A stretch of DNA of 47,587 bases from Mycoplasma sp. CAG:956 (GTDB taxonomy: Bacteria > Bacillota_I > Bacilli_A > RF39 > UBA660), in assembly GCA_000433475.1 (NCBI GenBank), contig HF993098.1:1-47587 (forward strand). Direction: 5' to 3'. The notes beneath the pieces are model-generated. The model worked only from the letters and a program-made list of their open reading frames with translations, was not told where the DNA came from and ran no database searches. Position numbers and translations under genes: made by a program. Below, one piece after another: positions 6,679 to 15,561 of the stretch (position 1 is the stretch's first letter; each line of letters opens with the position of its first letter).

Positions 6679-8253
6679 TTAATTTTCTGATAAATGAAAT
6701 GGATCCTCAGCTGTACCTGAACCTTTTTTCAAAATATCAGAACTTAAGTTTAAGACAGGACGTACATCATTTTCATCTTCAATAAAACCGGTACCAAATG
6801 CCTTACCATCAGAGCTTACAAAATGTTCTGAAGCATATTTGCCACCAAAAAGACTAGGTGATATTGTCCAATAATTATGACCTGTGTATAAATAATAATT
6901 AGAATTACTTGAACTCCACCCTCCAGCAAGAACAACCTCATCAGTAGTAATAACACCAACACCATAGGTAAGAGCTCCATTACCTTTAATAGTATCATCC
7001 ACTGTAAAGGCATCATTTTGTTGTGGGCACATCAGCATCATCTTATTGTTATTAGAATTATTAGCAAAACTAGACCAACGGTAATATGTATTAGTTGTCC
7101 CTGAACCAGTACCAACATTATTTAGAGCAAAGCTCCTATCATTACAGAAAATATTATCAGCAACATATCGTTCGTTTGCGGTTCCTTTAATATTATTTTC
7201 ATACCAAGTATCAATATATGCTTTAATATCAGAACTATTAGTATTAGTTTGTGCCTTTTTCTTACTAGTTGTCCCATAGGTCACATAACTATAATTAACG
7301 GTCATTCCTGATAATTTACTTGCAACACTAGTAATTTTATATATATATTGATTTGATTCATTTGAAATATCACTATTATAAGTATAATAGCCAACATAAT
7401 CGATACTCATGTCACTTCCTAATATAGCAATCGGTTCTTTCAAAGTAAATCTATCAGTTGAAAAATCATAATTGTATTCTTTAGCAATATAATACGTATT
7501 AGTATTTTTATATGTTGATGGTAAATATTGCGATGAATATTCTACTATATCATCTCTATTGCCATACATATAACCAATACCAGCATTATCATAATGAACA
7601 AATGAATTAGTGTTTACAAGAATATCATCTTGCTTCCAATAATTATTAAAAGTTGTAGCTCCTATCTGTCTATCTGTACTTATATCACTATTGCTATGTG
7701 CACTAGTTCCATCATATATTACTCTAACAGTTCCATCACCATTGTACCGTATAATACGCCAATAATACCCAGCAAATTTAACATAGTTATTTGTTACATT
7801 TCCACGGTAGTAATAAGAATCTCCATAAGCATCTTTAGCTCTGCATAAGTAACCATCTGTTACTTCAGCTCCTTCAACAGTTACCGTACCATCACTATTG
7901 ATTGATGGACATTTTTGCATTTCATTTAAATAAAATGTTCTATCAGCAAGAGTAAAACTTTCTAATTTTTTAAAATAAACACTACATGATTCCTTTTGCC
8001 AATGTTCTGAATGTTCTATCATCCAATTATCATTATTCCAAGTAGGGTTTTTATCGTTATCACAAACAACTTTTTCTACAATATACCCACTATCCTTAGC
8101 AGGTAAATTATCAGAATGAACTCCATCAATATAAGTTTCTACAGCATTTTCTTTTTTAGTAAAAAGATTAAAAAACGCAGTGCTAACTATTACAATCACA
8201 GCGATAATTATAAACGCAACATATTTTATATTTTTATTTTTTAATAATTTCAT
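6679..8253 (-). CDS. Surface paralog 3 (no recognisable DGR repeat)
   Basis: 524 residues. An N-terminal membrane segment (about 10-29: YVAFIIIAVIVIVSTAFF), the YIDGVHSDNLPAKDSGY...VVCDN module, the invariant DAYGDSYYYRGNVTNNYVKF block, YWRIIRYNGDGTVRVIYDGT, and a C-terminal domain YWTISPS...VRPVLNLSSDIL. Its lectin-like tip (SLFGGKYASEHFVSSDGK) has the same layout as paralogs 1 and 2. However, the DNA there does not align with the template: LASP is changed to ISPS and the constant GTC/GCC blocks are gone. It therefore looks like a non-targeted or long-released relative. The start has a GGGAGATA site. Codon use is more AT-rich than in the variable repeats of paralogs 1 and 2. Confidence 0.75.
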   Translation of the reverse strand: MKLLKNKNIKYVAFIIIAVIVIVSTAFFNLFTKKENAVETYIDGVHSDNLPAKDSGYIVEKVVCDNDKNPTWNNDNWMIEHSEHWQKESCSVYFKKLESFTLADRTFYLNEMQKCPSINSDGTVTVEGAEVTDGYLCRAKDAYGDSYYYRGNVTNNYVKFAGYYWRIIRYNGDGTVRVIYDGTSAHSNSDISTDRQIGATTFNNYWKQDDILVNTNSFVHYDNAGIGYMYGNRDDIVEYSSQYLPSTYKNTNTYYIAKEYNYDFSTDRFTLKEPIAILGSDMSIDYVGYYTYNSDISNESNQYIYKITSVASKLSGMTVNYSYVTYGTTSKKKAQTNTNSSDIKAYIDTWYENNIKGTANERYVADNIFCNDRSFALNNVGTGSGTTNTYYRWSSFANNSNNNKMMLMCPQQNDAFTVDDTIKGNGALTYGVGVITTDEVVLAGGWSSSNSNYYLYTGHNYWTISPSLFGGKYASEHFVSSDGKAFGTGFIEDENDVRPVLNLSSDILKKGSGTAEDPFHLSEN

Positions 8254-8403
8254 AATTATAATATCTCCCTATTAATTGAATTATTAATCATATTAAAGTA
8301 TGCAATTGCTACTCAACTCTAAACATCAATAATCTCACACAATCATCTATCCCTATTATAATAGTAATATCTTTCTTAACAAAAATCAATATACAAAAAA
8401 GTC

Positions 8404-8798
8404 CTACTTTTTAAATAGAACTTTAAAAGTTGTAACCTTACCAACACTTTCTACTGATATCTTACCATTATGATTAAGAACAATATTCTTAGCAATAGCA
8501 AGACCTAAACCATATCTATTTTCTTTACGACTTCTTAATTTATCATCTAAAGTAGACTTAGCAGTTAACATAATAATCTTCGTATTTATTTTATCTTCTC
8601 TTAATTTTTTTAAAATAGTAAAACCATCCATACCAGGTAGCATAACATCTAAAATTATTAAATCATAAGTATCACTTAAAGCTTTATAATATCCTTCTTC
8701 GCCATTACATTCTATTTCTACTTGATAATTATTATTTTCTAAACTAACCCTTTAACATCAGCTAACATTTTTTCATCTTCAATAATTAATATATTCAT
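8404..8798 (-). pseudogene. Response regulator fused to histidine kinase tail, frameshifted
   Basis: It starts MNILIIEDEKMLAD, a typical receiver-domain start, and is then frameshifted around 8745-8755. In another frame it continues through LDVMLPGMDGFTILKKLRED (phosphoacceptor Asp and the PGMDG loop) and KIIMLTAKS (conserved Thr/Ser and Lys). At about 8535 it jumps directly into RSRKENRYGLGLAIAKNIVL, the ATP-lid end of a histidine kinase. The whole output domain and most of the kinase are deleted. It lies upstream of paralog 3 in the same orientation, as the kinase remnants do at 6046 and 45397. Confidence 0.8.
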
Positions 8799-8850
8799 AT
8801 TTGCATTACTAATTTTATTATACTATATTTTATTAAATAAAGATTAATAG

Positions 8851-8890
8851 AAAAAAGAAGTAAAATTTTAAAATTGTTATTTACTTCTTT
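8851..8890 (-). terminator. Terminator after fic gene
   Basis: AAAGAAGTAAA (8854-8864) pairs with TTTACTTCTTT (8880-8890), and on the minus strand the stem runs into TTTTTT. The stem overlaps the stop codon of the Fic gene. Confidence 0.65.
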
Positions 8891-9947
8891 AATCATTATT
8901 TTGCCATTTATATTTTGTAAATCGACCCATAGATATTTTAATTATCTTATTTTCTTTTACTAATTTACTTAAGACTCTTTCGATAGTTGTTATGCTTATA
9001 TCTGGACACTTATTACTTATATAATTTTTATCAAGTGGAATAATATTATTTTTAAATAAATTAGATATTCTATCATAGGCAGTACTTTTTTTCATTTTTA
9101 AAGTATTTATTCTAAAGGCAAATTCTTTATAGGCACTTAATATTACTCCTAAGTAATATTCTACAAAATAGGAATAATCATTTTTATTGTCGTGCCAGCC
9201 AATTGAACTTTTTTCCAGTGCTTCATAATAGCTGTCTTTTGTTTCTTCTATCATTTTTTCAATACTTATATATTTTCCAACCATGTAATTTGTTCTGTAA
9301 AGTAATAATAAAGTAAGTAATCTACTAATACGGCCATTTCCATCATTAAAGGGATGGATAGAAACAAAATCTAATATAAAAATAGGAATTAAGATTAATA
9401 AATCACACGACTCATCATTTACAATTGCATTATAATTTTGACATAATTCAGTGACTGCTATTGGTGTTTCCACGGCATTTAAAGGCGTAAAACGAATTTT
9501 CTTTTTCCCTTTAACATTAGTTTCTTCAATATAATTTTGAGAATTTTTAAATTTTCCACCATAACTATAGCCAGTATATTTATATAAATCTCGATGTAAT
9601 TGTAAAATAGTGTTTTGGTTAATATCAATGTACTTGTAATTTTCATGAATTAAAGTAAGTACATCTCTATAACCAGCGATTTCTTCTTCATTTCTATTTT
9701 TAGGTTCTAAATTTTTAATTACTATCTCATTTATTCGTTTATCAGTAGTATAAATTCCCTCAATTTTATTAGATGATGATGTACTTTCTATTTTTGCTAT
9801 ATCTGTTAATGATTCTAAAGTATCTTTTTGAGTTTCAAGTAAATATGGTTGCTCCCCTTTATATTCATGAATTTTACTGATTAAATTAATAATGTTACTA
9901 TTTGATATAACACTATCGTATTCAGCATGTAAATCAAAATTTCGCAT
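8889..9947 (-). CDS. Fic family protein (predicted AMPylator) with C-terminal winged helix
   Basis: 352 residues. The Fic motif HPFNDGNGR is complete at residues 198-206 (catalytic His and the anion-binding loop). An autoinhibitory-helix motif of the (S/T)xxxE(G/N) type, SSNKIEG, sits at about 58-64, as in class II Fic proteins where Glu blocks ATP until released. The last ~70 residues look like a winged-helix domain. Family knowledge: Fic enzymes transfer AMP from ATP to protein hydroxyls; the target is unknown. It is monocistronic. Upstream is an inverted repeat TCTGCATCATT/AATGGTGCAGA that may be an operator. This could be an autoregulated Fic switch rather than a toxin, since no separate antitoxin gene adjoins it. 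Confidence 0.85.
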   Translation of the reverse strand: MRNFDLHAEYDSVISNSNIINLISKIHEYKGEQPYLLETQKDTLESLTDIAKIESTSSSNKIEGIYTTDKRINEIVIKNLEPKNRNEEEIAGYRDVLTLIHENYKYIDINQNTILQLHRDLYKYTGYSYGGKFKNSQNYIEETNVKGKKKIRFTPLNAVETPIAVTELCQNYNAIVNDESCDLLILIPIFILDFVSIHPFNDGNGRISRLLTLLLLYRTNYMVGKYISIEKMIEETKDSYYEALEKSSIGWHDNKNDYSYFVEYYLGVILSAYKEFAFRINTLKMKKSTAYDRISNLFKNNIIPLDKNYISNKCPDISITTIERVLSKLVKENKIIKISMGRFTKYKWQNND

Positions 9948-9968
9948 ACTGCATCAACCTCTTTCTTA

Positions 9969-9999
9969 TCTGCATCATTTTATCATATAATGGTGCAGA
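9969..9999. promoter_or_regulatory. Inverted repeat in the fic promoter region
   Basis: TCTGCATCATT (9969-9979) and AATGGTGCAGA (9989-9999) form a near-perfect palindrome 20-50 bp before the fic start. GATGCAG recurs directly before the start codon. Candidate operator, possibly for the Fic protein's own winged helix. Confidence 0.4.
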
Positions 10000-10041
10000 T
10001 AGCAAGTGGTGATGAGGCAGTTAATTAACTAAAAAAGAGAA

Positions 10042-11154
10042 TTATTTTAATTTTGCCGTTTCAACATCTTCCGTCCAATCTTCATCTTCTTTCCAATCCC
10101 AATCATCATCAAATTGAACATTTTCGTTATCAAAATCATCTGATTTACTAGTATTTTCTTGTTCTATTTGTGCATTACTTTTTAACAAAGGAATTGCCTT
10201 TTTTATTTGGCTAAAATCATCTGATAATTGCTCTAATAAATACCTGTATCTTTCCTCATAAAAACCGCTTGGATACCCTATTTTAATTGAATTAAAAACT
10301 CCTAGAAGTCCTTCAATATAATCAGGTATCATTGATACATCAAGTTTTTCTTTAGGTTCTTTAACACTTTTATCATTACTTTCTTTACTCGATTTTAATG
10401 CCATTTCTGATTTTATAATTTCTTTAATCATTAAGTCGTTGGTCATACCCTTTATTTCATGAAAAAGTTCATTATCCTTTACATATCCTTCATAATTATG
10501 ATTTCGATTATATTTTGGATTTAGAACTATTTTTTTCTTTTCAACATCTAAATAACCAACTATAAAATCTGAATCTATACGATAATCTTGACCGCCATAA
10601 AAACTGGTATCAGTATTGCGAAAATGATTCCATAATCCTTCTTTATAGTAACATTCAAGAGGAATTGCCATTATTACTAAACCCTTATATTGACGATGAG
10701 GCCAATTTAATAACTCCTCATAATTGTCGTAATGCATATCATGCTGACTAAAGTCCATGGATTGTTGAATCGCAGTTGAACTCAAACTAGCTATTTTATA
10801 TTGTAATCCGGTATCACATATTTTAGAACATGTTTCTAAATCGGTACCATGTATAGCCACAATAGTCTGTTCTTTACCTAAAGATGTCATTAACGAATCA
10901 AATTGTTGAATAAAAGTATTGCCAAAATAAGCCCTTGCTTCTTCTTCAGTTTCATGCCTTTCCTTAATAACTTTTTGAGGTACAACCTGTAAATTATTTA
11001 AAAAAGTATCAATAGCATACACCAGAATAGAAACATTTTCTTGAGTCAAATAAGATTTACTATAATAATGCCCAGATTTAAGTAAATCTATAATTTGCTC
11101 TAATGTTTTAGAGTTATATAAATATTTATTTTCTGTAGTTTCATATTTTATCAT
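10042..11154 (-). CDS. Uncharacterised protein with HGT motif (possible ADP-ribosyltransferase-like)
   Basis: About 370 residues from the second methionine (MIKYETTENK), chosen because GGAGAAA lies 5 nt upstream; a longer reading adds 11 residues without a ribosome binding site. No membrane segment. The middle part reads IVAIHGTDLETCSKICDTGL, the His-Gly-Thr plus 'i...Gl' pattern seen at the start of many ADP-ribosyltransferase-fold proteins. The catalytic triad could not be confirmed. The C-terminal ~60 residues are acidic and low-complexity (DDDWDWKEDEDW). A good -10 (TATAAT) precedes it. I do not recognise a specific family. Confidence 0.55.
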   Translation of the reverse strand: MIKYETTENKYLYNSKTLEQIIDLLKSGHYYSKSYLTQENVSILVYAIDTFLNNLQVVPQKVIKERHETEEEARAYFGNTFIQQFDSLMTSLGKEQTIVAIHGTDLETCSKICDTGLQYKIASLSSTAIQQSMDFSQHDMHYDNYEELLNWPHRQYKGLVIMAIPLECYYKEGLWNHFRNTDTSFYGGQDYRIDSDFIVGYLDVEKKKIVLNPKYNRNHNYEGYVKDNELFHEIKGMTNDLMIKEIIKSEMALKSSKESNDKSVKEPKEKLDVSMIPDYIEGLLGVFNSIKIGYPSGFYEERYRYLLEQLSDDFSQIKKAIPLLKSNAQIEQENTSKSDDFDNENVQFDDDWDWKEDEDWTEDVETAKLK

Positions 11155-11212
11155 AAAATTTCTCCATATTAAAATTATAGCATACATTCATAATCGTAAA
11201 ATAAATAATAAT

Positions 11213-11245
11213 AAATAAAAAAGCTACCCCATAAAGGGAGTAACT
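11213..11245 (-). terminator. Terminator after chimeric remnant
   Basis: On the minus strand GTTACTCCC-TTTAT-GGGGTAGC is followed by TTTTTTATTT. Confidence 0.65.
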
Positions 11246-11247
11246 CA

Positions 11248-11397
11248 TTAATTTATTTCAATATAACCAGCATTTCTAGCAATACTTTGACCATTACTAC
11301 TTAGCATAGCCTCTTTTACTTTATTTACAGCCTCATTTTTACTATATTTTATTAAATCGGCTAAGTTTTTTTCATCTTCAATAATTAATATATTCAT
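11248..11397 (-). pseudogene. Response-regulator start fused to PstS-like end (deletion chimera)
   Basis: A 49-codon open frame with its own AGTGAGGT ribosome binding site. The first ~17 residues, MNILIIEDEKNLADLIK, are a receiver-domain N terminus. The last ~25, ending in SIARNAGYIEIN, match the C terminus of the PstS-like protein at 12815 (EIARNAGYIEIN). It must have arisen by deletion between a response-regulator gene and a downstream substrate-binding-protein gene, implying that a regulator/kinase/PstS-like cluster once existed here. Probably non-functional, though it could still be translated. Confidence 0.75.
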
Positions 11398-11458
11398 GCT
11401 ATACCTCACTAAATATCATTATACTATAAATTGTTAAATGAATATTAAATCAATATAC

Positions 11459-12529
11459 TTATTCTTTCTTCATTAATTTTAAAAATTTATTATCATTGTT
11501 GGCATGCATATTAATATTTTCAACATAGTCTTTAAAAGCTTCTTTCATTCTATTAACAAAATTCTTATCATATAAATCTATCCCTAGTTTTCGGAATATT
11601 TCTTCTATAGTTAGATTATCATACTTACTAATATTATCATTTAACCCAATTATATCTTCTAACTCCAAAAATTTATAACAATAAATAGCTAAAATAGTTC
11701 CTAAAACATATTTATAATCCACTAATACAAAATCGTTACATAAATAGTATCCTTTATCTTTAGGGTTCTTTTCTATTAGCACTTGATAGTCTTTTTGACT
11801 GCGTTCAAATAACTCATAAGTCCTTTTGCACATAATATTATAATCCTTATAAGAAATATTTGGAAAAGATGATTTTATAGCATCATAAGAGTTAGAATCT
11901 AATTTTCCTTTTGCTAAATAAGCAAATAATAAAGGACCGTAACGGCTTAAATACATTTGACAAGTTTTAAAAATCTCTAAACGAAATGTATAATCTATTT
12001 CATCCACTGGAATACCTTGCATAAGCAAGTTATCTACAACATGCAATTCAAAATAAATAGCTAAAAATTCAGATAAAATTTCACGATTAACAGAAAAACA
12101 TTCGCAAGTAGTATAATGAATAAATTCATGAACCAATATTCTTACATCACTATAATTATATTTTCTCTCAATAGAAACCATTTTAGTAACTTTACCGTCA
12201 TCTTCGATGTGTGAATAAACATCACTTCCAGTGAACTTTTCATTATCGCTAAATCTTAATTCTTTACTTTCAACAAGCTTATCAAATGATTCTAAATAAT
12301 CTTTATTCAGTTTTTCAATAATAGCTCTTGCCATACTTTCTACATCTTGAATAGATAAGTTATTTTCTCTCATATTAACATCAAAATTAAAATCACGAAG
12401 TAAATTTAATACAGTTCCACTTAATGTTGTTATTTTACAAATATTATTTAACAAATAGGGATTCTTTTTTTGCAAATAAGTATAAATATCTTTAAAATAT
12501 TCATTAAGTTTTTCATAATTATCAAACAT
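11459..12529 (-). CDS. Predicted zinc metalloprotease (gluzincin-like)
   Basis: 356 residues, no signal peptide. HEFIH at 134-138 gives the zinc-binding HExxH, and SEFLAIYFE (153-161) offers a downstream glutamate as third ligand, an arrangement reminiscent of M3-type oligopeptidases although the protein is much shorter. The rest is helix-rich and charged. The start is supported by GGAGATG at about -6. Family assignment beyond the HExxH class is uncertain. It lies between decayed two-component and PstS-like sequences and has no obvious operon partner. Confidence 0.55.
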   Translation of the reverse strand: MFDNYEKLNEYFKDIYTYLQKKNPYLLNNICKITTLSGTVLNLLRDFNFDVNMRENNLSIQDVESMARAIIEKLNKDYLESFDKLVESKELRFSDNEKFTGSDVYSHIEDDGKVTKMVSIERKYNYSDVRILVHEFIHYTTCECFSVNREILSEFLAIYFELHVVDNLLMQGIPVDEIDYTFRLEIFKTCQMYLSRYGPLLFAYLAKGKLDSNSYDAIKSSFPNISYKDYNIMCKRTYELFERSQKDYQVLIEKNPKDKGYYLCNDFVLVDYKYVLGTILAIYCYKFLELEDIIGLNDNISKYDNLTIEEIFRKLGIDLYDKNFVNRMKEAFKDYVENINMHANNDNKFLKLMKKE

Positions 12530-12653
12530 AAAATCATCTCCTAAAAAGAAGTAATAAACTTACAAATAATTTAACTTTTAGCAATAAACTTGTCAAGAAT
12601 AAAAATAATGGTTTATTTTCTAAAACTTTAATATATTTTATTATTTTCAATAT

Positions 12654-12715
12654 TTTTATTAAATCAATTTAAAACAATTACCTTTTCTTATGATTTTATT
12701 AAATCAATTTAAAAC
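12654..12715. repeat. 22-bp direct repeat in a gene-free stretch
   Basis: TTTTATTAAATCAATTTAAAAC occurs at 12654-12675 and 12694-12715, in the 285-bp gap (12530-12814) between the metalloprotease and PstS-like genes. Nothing else is recognisable in that gap, which is about 80% A+T. Confidence 0.6.
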
Positions 12716-12814
12716 TTTTGATGATTTTCACCATTTTATAAAATGCATTAGAAACATCACACTGTATATTAAAAAAATCGTATTACTATAAAGCAATACA
12801 ACTTCTTTATCTAT

Positions 12815-13699
12815 TTAATTTATTTCAATATAACCAGCATTTCTGGCAATCTCTTGCCCTTCACTTTCTAACATAGCCTTCTTTACTTTACTAACCGCTG
12901 TATTTTTTGTACCTTTTAAAGTAACTATATAATAAGCGGTAATTAAAGGATAACTTTCATCTTTAATCGTATCATGATTAGGACTTACCCCATCAACTGC
13001 TAGAAACTTAATATTTTCATTACCATACATAGTAGTTGCATAGTAATAATAAGAGTATCCAATAGAATCTTTACTATTATCGTAATTAGCAACCGCATCA
13101 ATAATTCCAGCCATTGATTCTATATATTCTTCCCTCTTTGGTTCTTTAATTTTTTTATCTTTCATAACTAAAGAAAGCATTCCTGTCTGACTTCCCGAAT
13201 TTTCTGGTCTTTGATATGCAATAATTTTAGCATTATCCCCACCAACTTGATTCCAATTAGTTATTTTATCAGTATAAATATCTTGAATTTCTTTTAAACT
13301 TAGACCATTAACTAGATTATTTACATTAGTAAAGAAAACAAAACCTTCATTAACTACTGGTGTTACTTCTAACTCTACTCCCGCATCGCTTGCTCTTTTT
13401 AATTCATCACTACTAGGTTCAGTAACTATAATTAAATCAGTTTCCCCATTAATAAGCTTCGTATAAGCTGGGTCAGTATTAGTATAATCCTTCTTTAAAT
13501 TATAATCCTTTAGCCCTTCAACATAAGCATCCATTAAAGGTTGTGTAGCCAAAGAAGCATCAACTCTAACTAAAGTATCATCACGAGCATTATCATGCTT
13601 TTTATATCTATCTCCAACTACCAGTGCAAAAACAACAGCGCCAGTTAAAAGTACTAGTATTATAATATCTAAAACTTTACTATTAAACTTTTCTTTCAT
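12815..13699 (-). CDS. PstS-like substrate-binding protein, membrane anchored
   Basis: About 294 residues from the ATG at 13699 (MKEKFNSKVL), placed after a GGTGAG site; an upstream TTG start is less likely. There is one N-terminal membrane segment (IIILVLLTGAVVFALVVG), no lipobox. The body follows the phosphate-binding PBP-like layout: a DASLATQPLMDAYVEGL start, NGETDLIIVTEPS, VFFTNVNNLVNGLSLKEI, ITNWNQVGGD and RPENSGSQTGM (the SGS/T anion-binding loop). Known relatives deliver phosphate to PstCA, but no transporter genes are nearby. It overlaps the 3' end of the upstream gene, so the two are probably co-translated. Possible role as an anion sensor rather than a transporter component. Confidence 0.75.
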   Translation of the reverse strand: MKEKFNSKVLDIIILVLLTGAVVFALVVGDRYKKHDNARDDTLVRVDASLATQPLMDAYVEGLKDYNLKKDYTNTDPAYTKLINGETDLIIVTEPSSDELKRASDAGVELEVTPVVNEGFVFFTNVNNLVNGLSLKEIQDIYTDKITNWNQVGGDNAKIIAYQRPENSGSQTGMLSLVMKDKKIKEPKREEYIESMAGIIDAVANYDNSKDSIGYSYYYYATTMYGNENIKFLAVDGVSPNHDTIKDESYPLITAYYIVTLKGTKNTAVSKVKKAMLESEGQEIARNAGYIEIN

Positions 13700-13700
13700 T

Positions 13701-15389
13701 CTACTCACCAAATATCTCTTTCTTTAACTCATCACACTTATTATAATCATTCTTACATAAATATACTTCTTTTCCTTGATACTTAAGTACTATCGTATCA
13801 TAACTTATATCCATAATTAACCTATCTTTAGAAATATAAGTACTATCCATAGTAATAAATAAATTATTTATTAAATCATCTTTACTTTTATACTTGCCCA
13901 AACTTAGCCACTCATTAGGTATAAACGTTTCTAAGTCATAATCTTTATTTATTATATCTATACTATTAAACTCTTCTCCTGTACTACTATCAATTATATA
14001 AAAATATAATCTATTTTTATCATTATATTCTTTTAAAAAGTCATACTCTCCTTTATAAGTAGAAGGTCCTGCTATAACATCTTCTCTTTTATAAAACTTA
14101 TTTATATAAATATTTCTTTTATTTTTTAAATACTTATCTTCATTTAAAGAATAGTGATAAACATTATAATAAACATAATTATATTTTCCTAAAGTATTAA
14201 AACTTCCACTAACACTATAAATATTATAATCATCAGTTTGTAACTCCAACATTTCATCTAAAACTAAATTCTTAACTACAGGTTCTACTTTTTCTTCATA
14301 GATATCTGCATCATAATCAATTAAAGTCTTATTGTCTTCTCTTATAAAATTACTATCCATATTAACATTTATAAATTTTCTATCTATTTTTTCTTGGTCA
14401 TTATTATATAAATTATTATCACTTACATACTTATCATAAATAATAATATTATCTATCAAATCTACCATATCAATTTTTAATACAGCATTATCTCTTTTAT
14501 TATCTAAATCTATATATAATTTACTACAATTATTATTATTATCTATACCATCATAGCATTCTTCTATATAGACACAACCATTCTTACTATCTTTAGTAAA
14601 TAAACTACAATTATCTTTATTTATATCATCAGTATCTATAGATATAGGAGCTTTACTATCCAAACCATCAAAGATTAAATAAATATATCTCGTATCAAAA
14701 TAAAATTTATAATCATTTTTTTTAAATTTACTTAATACCTTAAAAGTAAAATCTTCGACATTACTATAATCTGGATAAGGATTTTCACAAGGACCACCAG
14801 TACAAATAAAACCAGCATCACGAATTGCTAAATCATAGGATTGCTTTGTTAGTTGTTCACTTATATTATTAACATTATATAACAAATCTTCCATATTTAA
14901 AATTTCACCATTAGTTAAACTAACATTATAACTATCAACAAACGAACCATAAATATTACCATTTATTATATCTTCATCACTATAATTTCCTTTATAAGCA
15001 CAATTACCAATAGTTATAGATAAAACATTACTAAAACTAGCTTCAATACGATTATAAATCATTAACTTGTTATCTTTAGAATTTTCATCTACTCTTCTTT
15101 TTATTTCGGTATTAATTTTCTTTTCTAAAGTTTTATCTTTTAAACCATCTATTAAAACATAATATTTATTATCACTTTTCTCTAATTTATAACTTAAACC
15201 ATTCTTAAAATAAGAAGTAGAAGTATCAACAATATATTTTAAATTATCTTTATTAACTACATACTCTTTATTACTACCAGTACTTATATCACTTTTCCTT
15301 GGTTTAACAAACAAATATACTTCAATCCCAATAATAATAAGTACCATTATTAAAACTATAATCCTAACAATTAAACCTTTTTTCTTCAA
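13701..15389 (-). CDS. Membrane-anchored extracytoplasmic protein, DUF4163/DUF3298-like
   Basis: 562 residues. Residues ~8-28 form a membrane anchor (IVRIIVLIMVLIIIGIEVYL). The rest is extracytoplasmic, rich in Asn, Asp, Tyr and Lys. Residues ~40-240 resemble the tandem DUF4163/DUF3298 module of PdaC/RsiV-type proteins, including VSLTNGEILNMEDLL. The C-terminal half is unassigned. Its stop codon lies inside the ribosome-binding region of the PstS-like gene, so they form a two-gene operon. Four or more Cys in the middle could form disulphides. No enzyme motif seen. Confidence 0.55.
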   Translation of the reverse strand: MKKKGLIVRIIVLIMVLIIIGIEVYLFVKPRKSDISTGSNKEYVVNKDNLKYIVDTSTSYFKNGLSYKLEKSDNKYYVLIDGLKDKTLEKKINTEIKRRVDENSKDNKLMIYNRIEASFSNVLSITIGNCAYKGNYSDEDIINGNIYGSFVDSYNVSLTNGEILNMEDLLYNVNNISEQLTKQSYDLAIRDAGFICTGGPCENPYPDYSNVEDFTFKVLSKFKKNDYKFYFDTRYIYLIFDGLDSKAPISIDTDDINKDNCSLFTKDSKNGCVYIEECYDGIDNNNNCSKLYIDLDNKRDNAVLKIDMVDLIDNIIIYDKYVSDNNLYNNDQEKIDRKFINVNMDSNFIREDNKTLIDYDADIYEEKVEPVVKNLVLDEMLELQTDDYNIYSVSGSFNTLGKYNYVYYNVYHYSLNEDKYLKNKRNIYINKFYKREDVIAGPSTYKGEYDFLKEYNDKNRLYFYIIDSSTGEEFNSIDIINKDYDLETFIPNEWLSLGKYKSKDDLINNLFITMDSTYISKDRLIMDISYDTIVLKYQGKEVYLCKNDYNKCDELKKEIFGE

Positions 15390-15513
15390 TTTACAACACC
15401 TATTCTAAGTGCATTATATAATAAATAATTTATTAAGTCAAAATAAAAAAAAATGATATTACAAATTGATAAATCACTAAAGTTTTATAGTAAATATCAA
15501 TAATTTATAAGAT

Positions 15514-15551
15514 TTAAAAAAGTTATACCACCACTTAAAGTAATATAACTT
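15514..15551 (-). terminator. Terminator after 15562 gene
   Basis: AAGTTATA (15520-15527) pairs with TATAACTT (15544-15551), and the minus strand continues into TTTTTT. Confidence 0.5.
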
Positions 15552-15561
15552 ATAATATATC

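Noticed and set aside
6816..7016. Second minus-strand ORF inside paralog 3
   Set aside because: Different frame of the same gene, hydrophobic low-complexity product, no ribosome binding site.
7630..7848. Plus-strand ORF of 72 codons inside paralog 3
   Set aside because: It lies wholly antisense to a well supported gene and its composition (Ile/Ser/Thr-rich) is that of an antisense shadow.
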